Positions 54,339 to 63,049 of a stretch of 64,000 nucleotides of DNA are shown one piece after another. The DNA is taken from NCBI GenBank assembly GCA_964564635.1, contig CAZMAR010000001.1, positions 930,001 to 994,000 on the forward strand, read 5' to 3'. The position numbers and the translations under genes were made by a program. This DNA comes from Tepidaquicella sp964564635 (GTDB lineage: Bacteria > Bacteroidota > Ignavibacteria > Tepidaquicellales > Tepidaquicellaceae). The first letter of the stretch is position 1. Every line of letters starts with the position of its first letter. The notes under the pieces were generated by a model that searched no databases, was not told the DNA's origin, and saw only the letters and a program-made list of their open reading frames with translations.

Positions 54339-55064
54339 TTAATTTTGAATTCTTAACCAGTTTACGTTTTTATGAACCTTAAATCCCATCTTTAAAGCAA
54401 GATTCATTGATTTTGTGTTATCTTTTTCAATATGAACAAATGGAATACCCCCTCTTTGCCTGATTTCTTTTATAAGTGCATAAGTAATTTCCGTTCCATA
54501 TCCTTTTCTTCTAAATTCTGGTAAAACATAGAGAAACCCCATTGCTCCATCATCATGTGTTAATATCCATGCAATGAGTCCTCCTTTATCATACAATCCA
54601 AGTGCAATTCCCCTTCTTATTCTGTCTTCGAGATATTTTAATGACATATATTTTTTATGATCTGAATGCTCGTATATATATTTAACATCTTTTAAAGTTA
54701 AGTTTCTAATTATATGTTTTGTCTCCTGCGGTTGATTTTCATCAGGATAAAACATTTGAATGCTTGATATATTCCATAAAACTTTCCAATTATTCTTAAT
54801 TATATCAACCATCCAATCATCTAATACTGCAAAATGTTTTTCATCTGATTTAAGATTTTTAATTAAATACTCAAATTCCTTTTCATCTGGTTTATCAATG
54901 TAAAAAAAGTATATCCACTGTTTATCACTTGTTGATTTTATTAAATATGTATTGCCTTCATTTCTTATTTCATCTATTCCATAAGAGGAGATAAAATTAA
55001 TTAAATTTACATTCCGAAGTTTATCTTTTAATAATATTTTTAATATTTCATCTTTGCTAATCAT
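54339..55064 (-). CDS. GNAT-family N-acetyltransferase (two-domain)
   Basis: A 241-residue protein. The C-terminal GNAT domain shows AMGFLYVLPEFRRKGYGTEI, with the acetyl-CoA loop RRKGYG, and then IEKDNTKSMNLALKMGFKV. The N-terminal about 110 residues form a degenerate first GNAT-like half (WIYFFYIDKPDEKEFEYL). This is the layout of FR47/glycine N-acyltransferase-like proteins. Substrate unknown. It lies upstream of mscL on the same strand, and the two may share a message. Confidence 0.83.
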   Translation of the reverse strand: MISKDEILKILLKDKLRNVNLINFISSYGIDEIRNEGNTYLIKSTSDKQWIYFFYIDKPDEKEFEYLIKNLKSDEKHFAVLDDWMVDIIKNNWKVLWNISSIQMFYPDENQPQETKHIIRNLTLKDVKYIYEHSDHKKYMSLKYLEDRIRRGIALGLYDKGGLIAWILTHDDGAMGFLYVLPEFRRKGYGTEITYALIKEIRQRGGIPFVHIEKDNTKSMNLALKMGFKVHKNVNWLRIQN

Positions 55065-55162
55065 ATTTTTTTAAAGTCTAATATAAATATAAACAAATTA
55101 GCAATTTTTCCAATACCTAAATTAAGGAACGAATTTTTTTAAAAGTATAATCCTTTGCTTAT

Positions 55163-55195
55163 AAAAAAGAAAACGCAGGATAAGTCCTGCGTTTT
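55163..55195 (-). terminator. Rho-independent terminator of the repeat-protein gene
   Basis: An 11-bp perfect stem, aaaacgcagga/tcctgcgtttt, with a 4-nt loop spans 55170-55195. On the minus strand it is followed by a T-rich run (CTTTTTT). It lies about 40 bp after the stop of the FSGxDAW repeat gene. It is among the few GC-containing hairpins in the window. Confidence 0.85.
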
Positions 55196-55234
55196 AATTT
55201 ATTACTTAAATTTTTATATAAAAATTTTAACTAA

Positions 55235-55813
55235 TTATTTTAAATCCACATTATTATATATACCAGAAAAGATGCAGGCAAAAATTGCAGCAAACTTAAT
55301 ATAAATATTCTCATCATCCATTTTATCATCAATATCCCAATCCCTATAAGCATCCTTACCGGAAAATCTTGTACTGACTCTAATTTCACCGCTATTACCA
55401 GTAATACGCCAATTTTTCCAAGCATCTTTACCGGAGAAAATTTTACTTACCCTTAATGTAGAATTACCATCAGATACTTCCCAATCTGTCCAGGCATCAT
55501 ATCCAGAAAATATAGTTTTAATAGTACCGGAAATATTCCCAAAATAAAACTGCCAATATTTCCATGCATCTTCACCAGAAAATACAGTACTTATTGTACC
55601 TGACTGACTTCCAAGATATACTCGCCACTCTCTCCAGGCACCACTACCAGAAAATAAGGTATTAAAGCTACCATTGTCGTCAAGAAGTCTTATATTCCAA
55701 TTTTTCCATGCATCTTCACCAGAAAAAACCGTACTTACAGAAATAAATTCTCCTTTCTGAGCATATACAATAGTAGTTATAAATAATATTATAAATAAAA
55801 TTATTTTTTTCAT
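55235..55813 (-). CDS. Secreted protein of six 24-residue FSGxDAW repeats
   Basis: A 192-residue protein with a signal peptide (KKIILFIILFITTIVYAQ). The mature part is six repeats whose Phe of the FSG motif falls at residues 30, 54, 78, 102, 126 and 150, exactly 24 apart. The core is F-S-G-x-[DG]-A-[WY]-[KRT]-x-W (FSGEDAWKNW, FSGSGAWREW, FSGEDAWKYW, FSGYDAWTDW, FSGKDAWKNW, FSGKDAYRDW). A short C-terminal segment has a degenerate FSG and ends hydrophobically. This should fold as a regular beta-repeat structure. I know no named family. No T9SS domain is present, so it is probably periplasmic. It has its own terminator and lies upstream of mscL and the GNAT. Confidence 0.8.
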   Translation of the reverse strand: MKKIILFIILFITTIVYAQKGEFISVSTVFSGEDAWKNWNIRLLDDNGSFNTLFSGSGAWREWRVYLGSQSGTISTVFSGEDAWKYWQFYFGNISGTIKTIFSGYDAWTDWEVSDGNSTLRVSKIFSGKDAWKNWRITGNSGEIRVSTRFSGKDAYRDWDIDDKMDDENIYIKFAAIFACIFSGIYNNVDLK

Positions 55814-55865
55814 AAAAATATCTTTTATTTTTTATACAAAATAACTTTAAATCTTGTTCCTAACT

Positions 55866-55892
55866 AAAATAAAAAAACCGTTAATTACGGTT
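55866..55892 (-). terminator. Rho-independent terminator of tRNA-Lys
   Basis: The stem aaccgt/acggtt with a 5-nt loop lies at 55876-55892. On the minus strand a T7 run follows, 15 bp past the tRNA 3' end. It is a clear intrinsic terminator. Confidence 0.8.
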
Positions 55893-55906
55893 ATTCAATT
55901 CTACAG

Positions 55907-55979
<73 letters not shown>

Positions 55980-56062
55980 AATTAAAAATACAAAAAATAT
56001 GTAAAAAAAAATATGAGTTTTTGCTGTATTATTAATCGCTCATAAGTTCAGTTGGTATTTCA

Positions 56063-57133
56063 TTATTTTATATATCTGAAATCTTCACCCGCTTTAATAT
56101 TGAGTAAAACTTCATAAATTAACTTTATTGCATTATCAACATCCTTAATGTTCACCATTTCAACTGTTGTATGCATATATTTTAACGGAGTAGAAATTAA
56201 AGCAGATGCAACTCCATCACCAGAATATGCAAATGCATCAGTATCAGTTCCTGTACTTCTTGAAACTGTGTCAAGTTGATAAGGAATTTTCTTCTTTTTT
56301 GCTACTTCAATAATTTTCTTCAATAAGTTGTTCTGCACTGCTGGACCATAAGTAAAAACAGGACCTTTACCACATTTAATATCTCCCTCCAATTTTTTAT
56401 CATACATAGGAGCATTGGAATCATGAATTACATCAGTAACCAAAGCTACATTGGGTTTTATTCTTCTGGAAATCATTTCAGCACCTCTAAGCCCTATTTC
56501 TTCCTGAACAGCATTTACTATATACAATCCATAAGGTAATTTTTTCTTATTTTCTTTTAGTAACCTTGCTACCTCTGCAATAATGAAACCGCCAACTCTA
56601 TTATCAAGAGCCCTTCCAACAATAAAATTTTTGTTTAATATAAACATTTCGTCTTCGTATGTTACAACGCAACCTACATGGACTCCTAATTTTTCCACTT
56701 CTTTTTTAGAGTTACAACCGCAATCGAGAAAGAGATTTTTAACGCTGGGTTGTTCCTCTTTATCCTTTTGTCTTGTATGTATAGCAGGCCAGCCGAAAAC
56801 TGCTTTTACTATACCTTTTTCTGTATGAATATTAACTCTTTTTGACGGTGATATTTGGTGGTCAACACCGCCATTTCTTTTTAGATAAATATACCCATCA
56901 TCTGTAATGTAACTCACAAACCAGGAAATTTCATCCGCATGCGCTTCTATAACTACTTTATATGGGGAATCTCTATTAATTACTCCGGCAACACTACCGT
57001 AAACATCAGTAAAGTAAGAATCTATATAAGGCTTCAGGTACTCAAGCCACACCTTTTGGCCTTCAGTTTCAAAGCCAGTAGGGGATGCAGTATTAATATA
57101 TTTTTCTAAAAAATTTAAGCTTTCTGTTCTCAT
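56063..57133 (-). CDS. M42-family metal-dependent aminopeptidase
   Basis: A 356-residue cytoplasmic peptidase of the M42 (CelM/PepA-like) family that trims peptides with two metal ions. I start it at ATG 57133 (MRTESLNFLEKY); an upstream in-frame TTG would overlap lplA. Metal and catalytic motifs are IEAHADEISWFV, GRALDNRVGGFI, NAVQEEIGLRGAEM, TDVIHDSNAP and KYMHTTVEMV. The FLDCGCNSKKE block is typical. It follows lplA by 25 bp and is likely co-transcribed. Confidence 0.93.
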   Translation of the reverse strand: MRTESLNFLEKYINTASPTGFETEGQKVWLEYLKPYIDSYFTDVYGSVAGVINRDSPYKVVIEAHADEISWFVSYITDDGYIYLKRNGGVDHQISPSKRVNIHTEKGIVKAVFGWPAIHTRQKDKEEQPSVKNLFLDCGCNSKKEVEKLGVHVGCVVTYEDEMFILNKNFIVGRALDNRVGGFIIAEVARLLKENKKKLPYGLYIVNAVQEEIGLRGAEMISRRIKPNVALVTDVIHDSNAPMYDKKLEGDIKCGKGPVFTYGPAVQNNLLKKIIEVAKKKKIPYQLDTVSRSTGTDTDAFAYSGDGVASALISTPLKYMHTTVEMVNIKDVDNAIKLIYEVLLNIKAGEDFRYIK

Positions 57134-57158
57134 AATTTTATTATTAAATTTTGTAAAT

Positions 57159-58160
57159 TTATTTACCTCTGATAAGCCAATCAGCAAATTCTTCTGCAGT
57201 TATATCTCCAAAGTAATTTGCCAAATTCAAGTTTTTTAATTTTGCATACACATGCTCATAGTCAAATTTAACTCCTATTAAAATTTGCTCAATATCTTCA
57301 CTATCACCATAAGCTAAATAGTCACCATAAAATTTTATTTCTTTTATTTTACCTTCTTCCGCATTAATTCTAACATCTATCTGACCAAATGGAAATCTAT
57401 AAACTCTTTGCAAGTTAAATTCAGGAGATCTACCGTAGTTCCATTCCCAGGTTCTATATTTTGATTCAGAAAGTTTATATACTTCATTCCACTGATTATA
57501 ATTTAATTCCAATACTGGAATAATATCATATTCTTTAAAAATATTTTTGATAATTTTTTCCTTTAATTCATATATAGTCATTGGTTCTTTTAAAAATTCA
57601 GAAATATTAGCGACTCTGCTTCTAACTGACTTTATACCTTTGCTTTCAATTTTATCTATTTTAACATTTAAAGCTTCCACAACATCTTCTAAATGCGAGT
57701 TGAACAATATAGTACCATGCGAAAACATTGTTTTTGTATTTGTAAATTGTGCATTCCCTGAAACTTTCCTCCCTTCAACCGTTATATCATTTCTCCCTGT
57801 TAACTCAGCGTTTATGCCAAGTTCCCTTAATGTATCAACAATGGGTTGAGTAAATTTTTTAAAATTATTTATACTATCATCTGAGTGTTTTGTTAGAAAG
57901 CTAAAGTTTAAATTGCCTCTATCATGATATACCGCCCCGCCACCAGAGATACGCCTAACAACATAAATGTTATGTTTATCAACATATTTTTTATTTATTT
58001 CCTCAATAGTATTCTGATGTTTACCAATAATTATAGAGGGGTCATTAATATAAAACAATAGATACTCTTCCCCATCAAAATCCAGATTTCTTACGCAGTA
58101 TTCTTCAAGTGCTAAATTAATTGTCGGGTCGTGGATATCTTTGTTATCTATTAGCTTCAT
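57159..58160 (-). CDS. lplA: Lipoate-protein ligase A
   Basis: A 333-residue two-domain ligase that activates free lipoate and attaches it to lipoyl domains of 2-oxoacid dehydrogenases. I choose ATG 58160 (MKLIDNKDIHDPTINLALEE) over a TTG two codons earlier. The lipoate site shows VVRRISGGGAVYHDRGNLN and the conserved Lys in EGRKVSGNAQFTN. The C-terminal accessory domain (RTWEWNYGRSPEFNLQR) is complete. Its stop is 25 bp before the M42 start. Confidence 0.93.
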   Translation of the reverse strand: MKLIDNKDIHDPTINLALEEYCVRNLDFDGEEYLLFYINDPSIIIGKHQNTIEEINKKYVDKHNIYVVRRISGGGAVYHDRGNLNFSFLTKHSDDSINNFKKFTQPIVDTLRELGINAELTGRNDITVEGRKVSGNAQFTNTKTMFSHGTILFNSHLEDVVEALNVKIDKIESKGIKSVRSRVANISEFLKEPMTIYELKEKIIKNIFKEYDIIPVLELNYNQWNEVYKLSESKYRTWEWNYGRSPEFNLQRVYRFPFGQIDVRINAEEGKIKEIKFYGDYLAYGDSEDIEQILIGVKFDYEHVYAKLKNLNLANYFGDITAEEFADWLIRGK

Positions 58161-58224
58161 AGTCAAAATTTATTATTATAAAAATTATTCTTTTTAAATT
58201 TAAATTTAAATCAATTTTGTAAAC

Positions 58225-59481
58225 TCACCTGTTATGAATTTTATTAGCAGGATTATTTTTTATAAAGATAAACGCAATACCAATCCAGAACATAGTTTGG
58301 GTTGGAATATCCTTAGAAAAAAATGTTAATATTAAGGGATAAATAAAGTATAATAGAAACAAAGGTGAAAATTTATATACCCCTCTTAAAATAAGAGAAA
58401 TAAGGCCTGCAAATACTAAAATTCCTAATAACCCCATTTCAGCAGCAGCTTCTAAAAAAATGTTATGGGGATATTTTATTATTCTATAATAATCACTATC
58501 CTCATAGGAATAAAAACTTCCCAATCCATAGCCAAATAAGGGTCTTTCAGAAAACATTTTTAACGCCAATTTCTGTGCATCCATTCTGTTTACAATAGAC
58601 ATCTCTTTCTCTGAAAAATCATTGGAAATCCCGAATAAACTTTTGTATCTGAACTCCATTATTTTATCTGCTGGTGTATAAAAATAAATCAGCCCCAAAA
58701 TTGTAGCAACACAAATTACAAAGTAAATAATTTTAGTGATATTTAATTTCTTTCTAATTAAATCAAAAAGAAAAACAGAAATCATAATAACTAAAATACT
58801 TAATATTGATGCTCTCAACCCAGAGAGATATACACCATAAGCAAGAATAATTAAAAAAAATGAATTAATTAGATACCTGTATTTATTATAAAAATTTAAG
58901 GTCGTACCTTTAATGATTGTATTAAGATTTTCTTTACTAAAAAAAACAATAATAAACCATATTAAAAAAACACTTCCAATGAATCTACCGTAAAAAACAT
59001 GACTCCACCTTGATACTTCAAATTTATAAATTGTTCCAAAATTAAAAGGTGCTAAAATCATAATCACTGGCACACTTAATAAACCAAAAGAGATTAAAAA
59101 ATAAATCCCTTTTGAAATTATAAAGTCATATTTATATTTAAATAAAAAATAAGAAAAAACTATCACAACTACATTACTTGCTAAAAAGTAAAAAATCTTT
59201 TTTAGCCCAAACTCAAAGCCAATTGAATATAATACTGTAATAAATAAATAGATTACTATAATGAATAATAAAATTAGTAATTTTCTAAATTCTTTATCTT
59301 TTAAGAAATTAATTTTATCTTTTATACCAATAGCAAACATCAAGATTAAAAGAATAAAACTAATTCCAATTTTTAAAAAAAAGGAATATCCATAATAATT
59401 GGATATTCCTCCTATAAAAACACCAAAAATAAACAGAAAAAAAATAATATAATTCAAAAAGTTATCTTTCCCTTGTGGCAA
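58225..59481 (-). CDS. O-antigen polymerase/ligase-family membrane protein (Wzy_C)
   Basis: A 418-residue protein with about 10-12 membrane helices. The Wzy/WaaL periplasmic signature is ERPLFGYGLGSFYSYED, then KYPHNIFLEAAAEMGLLGIL. Arg residues in LSGLRASILSIL match the glycan-binding position. The start is uncertain: TTG at 59481 has no good ribosome-binding site, and TTG at 59460 lies behind AGGGA. It is unrelated in detail to the TPR-bearing polymerase/ligase at 12.2 kb. It is the last glycan gene of the third locus. Confidence 0.83.
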   Translation of the reverse strand: MPQGKDNFLNYIIFFLFIFGVFIGGISNYYGYSFFLKIGISFILLILMFAIGIKDKINFLKDKEFRKLLILLFIIVIYLFITVLYSIGFEFGLKKIFYFLASNVVVIVFSYFLFKYKYDFIISKGIYFLISFGLLSVPVIMILAPFNFGTIYKFEVSRWSHVFYGRFIGSVFLIWFIIVFFSKENLNTIIKGTTLNFYNKYRYLINSFFLIILAYGVYLSGLRASILSILVIMISVFLFDLIRKKLNITKIIYFVICVATILGLIYFYTPADKIMEFRYKSLFGISNDFSEKEMSIVNRMDAQKLALKMFSERPLFGYGLGSFYSYEDSDYYRIIKYPHNIFLEAAAEMGLLGILVFAGLISLILRGVYKFSPLFLLYFIYPLILTFFSKDIPTQTMFWIGIAFIFIKNNPANKIHNR

Positions 59482-59519
59482 AACTATATTGAAAAACCCC
59501 TTTTTATTTTAAGAAATTT

Positions 59520-60599
59520 CTACTGACTTCTTGCATCTTTAAAAACAATATTATAAAATGCTTTCCAGAAGTACTTCCATTGTGTTTTAAAAGGATTTTT
59601 TTCATAAGCAAGTAAATACCTGCGTTCTGATTCCATAATCTCTTTAAGGTTTGTAGGCATATCTACATAATAAGGTGGGATTAAACCAGGTTTGTGTTTT
59701 ATTCTTAATTTTTTTAATTCTTCGTCGTAAGAATTAAAATATTGCTCGCTTAATGGCCTTACTCCAAAAAGTTTTAAATCTCCTTTAATCCAGTTTAATA
59801 GCATAGGTATTTCATCAATCCAGAATGCTCTTAATAATTTTCCCCAATAAGTTTTCCTATAATCGTTTTTATATTTCCCTCCAATATCCAAGCCGAACTC
59901 CTTTGCAATTCTGTCCTGTAAATATTCTGAATATGCATACATAGTTCTTATCTTATAGACTGTTATAATTTTCCCATCTTTTCCAATCCGTTTAAGTTTT
60001 GCTATTATACCGTAGGTGGGAGCAATATCATATCTTGGAGCACTAATTTTTTTGAATGTAAAAAAGAGTAAATTATTTATTTCTTTTTCATTAACAAACT
60101 CAAAACCACAAGAGGTCAGGCGCCCATAAACTTCTACTTTTGATAACGCTTTATTAATTCCTCTCGTAAACAGATAATAAATTTTTCTCGTAGGTTTCAA
60201 CTTAGGAAACACTCTTTTAAGAATAAAATCCAATGCATATAAAGGATAGGAGATAATCTTTTTATGTTTGTTTAATATCCTATATCTTCTTTGCTCATAA
60301 GTTTCCATACATCCAATAATTAAACCACCCAAAACCAACTTGTGATTTATTGCTTCAAAGTATTTGTTGATAAATCTTATATTATTTACCCTATTTATAT
60401 TAATGATAGAATTGAGTTCTTTTTCAATGATATCTATATTAAAGACAGAGTCACTATCAAAAATTCTAGTCCCCTCGCTATTTAAGTCAACATTCTCAGT
60501 TATATATTTATAAACACCTTCTGGAAGAAGTTTTTCTAATAATTCCGCCCTCTCCTTTATTTCTTTTCCGTTTTTAATTCTATAATGTTCTTTTATCAT
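59520..60599 (-). CDS. Sugar transferase with methyltransferase-like N-terminal domain
   Basis: A 359-residue protein. The C-terminal half is a bacterial sugar transferase catalytic domain (WcaJ/PglC type): ITVYKIRTMYAYSEYLQD, FWIDEIPMLLNWIKGDLKLF and GVRPLSEQYF, then KHKPGLIPPYY. It transfers a sugar-phosphate to undecaprenyl phosphate and so starts a repeat unit. The N-terminal half lacks the polytopic domain of WcaJ and looks like the back end of a methyltransferase fold (NHKLVLGGLIIGCMETYEQR, GRLTSCGFEFVNEKEINNLL). Its SAM-binding loop is missing. A hydrophobic stretch around IYYLFTRGI may be a reentrant helix. Confidence 0.8.
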   Translation of the reverse strand: MIKEHYRIKNGKEIKERAELLEKLLPEGVYKYITENVDLNSEGTRIFDSDSVFNIDIIEKELNSIININRVNNIRFINKYFEAINHKLVLGGLIIGCMETYEQRRYRILNKHKKIISYPLYALDFILKRVFPKLKPTRKIYYLFTRGINKALSKVEVYGRLTSCGFEFVNEKEINNLLFFTFKKISAPRYDIAPTYGIIAKLKRIGKDGKIITVYKIRTMYAYSEYLQDRIAKEFGLDIGGKYKNDYRKTYWGKLLRAFWIDEIPMLLNWIKGDLKLFGVRPLSEQYFNSYDEELKKLRIKHKPGLIPPYYVDMPTNLKEIMESERRYLLAYEKNPFKTQWKYFWKAFYNIVFKDARSQ

Positions 60600-60837
60600 C
60601 TATTTATTTTTTTTACGAAACCTTAAATATCCCTCCAAGAGATAAACTTATAAAAACATAAAAATAATTTTCCTAAAAATCAACATATTTTTTAAATTTC
60701 TTCATATTTTCTTATAGTCTCATATTAACAATTTCTATTGATAATTTATATACTAAAATAAACATCTTTATAAAAAAATTTCTAATCCAAAATTCCAATA
60801 ATAGGAAATTACTTGTATTTTGAAATGATTATTTAAA

Positions 60838-62544
60838 TTAATAATCTATTCTTGCGGTTACCCACCAGTATAGATCCCTCATTTTCCTATTATCATATAT
60901 TAAATTAAAAAATCTATAAACTAAATTTCCTTCAATAAAAAATTGTCTTATTGGCTGCCACAATAATGTCATTGTTATAATATCTTTATCAATTCTGTTT
61001 CCCTGTAAAAATTTATTATCTATTGAAAAATCTGCATCACCTCTGTTTAAAGTTCCACCATAATTTATTTTTAAAGTATCACCACTAAAAACAAAACCTT
61101 CACCATGCCTTTGATGTTGATATAGAATTTTAAAATTTAATCTGTGAGTTATGTCATAATCAATTTTTAGTGCAATCTCATCAGAATTTGGTTGTAGATT
61201 ATGACCAAGAGGTAAAGTCCAGTGTGTATATTGAGATTTATTTGTTCTGTGGGTATATATAAATGGATTTAATCTTGTATATTCAACTGTAAATGTTAAA
61301 TTCGGAACCCAGAAACCGTCTGTCCAGATAAAACCTGCTTGCCATCCAAATCTGTTTGAGTTTACTGGTTTTCCATTCTGTATATTATCAAAAAGGGTCT
61401 TTATATCAAGATCATCTATTAACATAGTACCTTGTAATGCTACTCTTTTAAATGGTTTAACCTCTGTATCAAATCCTATAATTGCATTGTTTATAGAAGA
61501 TTGACCATCACCTGCACTATAATCAGCGGAACGAATAAAACTAAATGGATTCAGATATGTAAAATTAAAGGGTCTATCACAGGTAATTAATGCTTCAAAA
61601 AATCCGATTTTCCAGTTTTCAAATAAATTTAAATTAAGGCGATGAGTAACAATTGCTTTCGCTTCTATCTCCCTGCCAAGCGAATCACCTCTCAGGCTAC
61701 CATAGGAGAAAAAATACTGAAGTTTTTTATATTTCAAATCCAATCTTATAAAACTAAATGGTACAGAATTATCGGATAAAAACAACTTGTCAACATACCC
61801 AAACCCTGCAAGCATTTGCTCCTTCCCAACAGTAATAGCCAACCATTCACTACCTGTAGCATACCTTAAATACCCTTCATAAGAATCAAAATTCCCATCT
61901 TTATCTTTCATTTTATGATTAGCGTTCCATTTTGGATTTGTAACTCTTGCAAAATCTACATCTTTATTTTTTCCAGATAACTTCTGTCCATTTGATAACC
62001 TTATATAATATCCAACAGAATTAAATAAAGTTCCTCTGAATCTCATACCTATTTCCCCTAACGCAATAGAATTTACCCCGATAGAATCTCCATCAGAATT
62101 ACGTTGAGAAAGCCAGCCGTTAATATCCCAGAAAAGACTTGCATTACTATCTGTATAATAATAAATAAACTTTTGTTTATCATTATCAAATACCTGCCCC
62201 CCCTTAAGTAAAGCATCACTATTTCTTACATCTCCATATATTTCATAACCAAACTCAATTAAATAATCCTTTAGAATTTTTTTATCCATAAAACTCATTT
62301 CAGCATTCCCAGAATTCTTCACATATTCAATACTTTTCAGAAAGGTTGACACTTGCTTTCTTGACAGAGGTAGCGAAGAAGAGTTATAACCCTCAATCCA
62401 TCCATATAGTTCTGCCCTTTTAAGAAAATCATACACAGGATGCGCTACGGGAACAAGTTCTACTTGCCCTTTTGCATTTATCACTAGAAAAAATAACAAT
62501 AAAACAATAAAAACATTTCTAAATCTCATAAGTAATTTATTCAA
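60838..62544 (-). CDS. Capsule assembly protein, Wzi-like outer-membrane beta-barrel
   Basis: A 568-residue protein with a signal peptide (FRNVFIVLLLFFLVINAKGQ). The mature start EGYNSSSLPLSRKQVSTFL and the long barrel with paired aromatic strands (ITVGKEQMLAGFGYVDKLF, SFIRLDLKYKKLQYFFSYG, ITCDRPFNFTYLNPFSFI) match the Wzi/capsule assembly family. Wzi binds exported capsule to the outer membrane. It lies between a sugar transferase and a broken deacetylase-like gene, which fits a surface-glycan role. It ends in the aromatic/Tyr terminus expected for a barrel (ARIDY). Confidence 0.78.
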   Translation of the reverse strand: MNKLLMRFRNVFIVLLLFFLVINAKGQVELVPVAHPVYDFLKRAELYGWIEGYNSSSLPLSRKQVSTFLKSIEYVKNSGNAEMSFMDKKILKDYLIEFGYEIYGDVRNSDALLKGGQVFDNDKQKFIYYYTDSNASLFWDINGWLSQRNSDGDSIGVNSIALGEIGMRFRGTLFNSVGYYIRLSNGQKLSGKNKDVDFARVTNPKWNANHKMKDKDGNFDSYEGYLRYATGSEWLAITVGKEQMLAGFGYVDKLFLSDNSVPFSFIRLDLKYKKLQYFFSYGSLRGDSLGREIEAKAIVTHRLNLNLFENWKIGFFEALITCDRPFNFTYLNPFSFIRSADYSAGDGQSSINNAIIGFDTEVKPFKRVALQGTMLIDDLDIKTLFDNIQNGKPVNSNRFGWQAGFIWTDGFWVPNLTFTVEYTRLNPFIYTHRTNKSQYTHWTLPLGHNLQPNSDEIALKIDYDITHRLNFKILYQHQRHGEGFVFSGDTLKINYGGTLNRGDADFSIDNKFLQGNRIDKDIITMTLLWQPIRQFFIEGNLVYRFFNLIYDNRKMRDLYWWVTARIDY

Positions 62545-62554
62545 TTATAGAAAA

Positions 62555-62863
62555 TTATTTTGAAAACTTAACCTTAAAAAGTTTAATCACATTCTTTATA
62601 TTCTGCCACACAAGTTCCCGCACCCACAACACAGGATTATTTGTCCACCTCTGTGGATGAATTGTAATCATAATTTTATCTGGCAATTTATCAGCATTTC
62701 TAATAATATCATCTGTGGTTTTAAAATTGTAATGATATTCATTATTGACTTTATCCCTAATATTTACAATATCCCCATTCCATCTTCTACCAGAATTTGA
62801 AAAATATGAAAGTTTATTAAAATCAATAACAAAATTTAGTCCTTTGATTATTGATATTAGTTA
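62555..62863 (-). pseudogene. Truncated polysaccharide-deacetylase-like gene, C-terminal remnant
   Basis: There is an open frame with no usable start: a TAA precedes it at 62864-62866. It reads LISIIKGLNFVIDFNKLSYF, SNSGRRWNGDIVNIRDKVNN, then FKTTDDIIRNADKLPDKIM, ITIHPQRWTNNPVLW and IKNVIKLFKVKFSK before TAA at 62555-62557. The blocks SGRRWNG, RDKV, TTDDII and IHPQRW are the C-terminal signature of a deacetylase-type protein that recurs in glycan loci beside formyltransferases. The front two thirds of the gene are gone. It follows the formyltransferase on the same strand, so it was probably once part of that operon. Confidence 0.6.
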
Positions 62864-63049
62864 ATAAATATAATTTTCGCAAACATCTTTTAAATTATAA
62901 AGAGAAATAGTAACCGTTTTTCTTTAAATGAATCAATAATAAATTCTTTTAAGAAACTCAAAATTTTTTTAATAACAATTCATAATCTAATTAACCTTTC
63001 TTCTTTAATTAGCAACAACACAATAATTGTTAATTTTGCATCTAATTGT
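62864..63049. other. Non-coding gap with nested inverted repeat
   Basis: This AT-rich gap separates the formyltransferase stop from the deacetylase remnant. It holds a nested palindrome: ctaattaa (62987-62994) with ttaattag (63005-63012), inside aacaatt (62974-62980) with aattgtt (63025-63031). It could be a weak transcription-stop structure or an excision scar. I see no gene in it. Confidence 0.35.

Noticed and set aside
55235..55813. CRISPR-like periodicity (72-bp spacing)
   Set aside because: The regularity is at protein level, with diverged DNA, inside one open frame with a signal peptide; no identical repeats separated by unique spacers.
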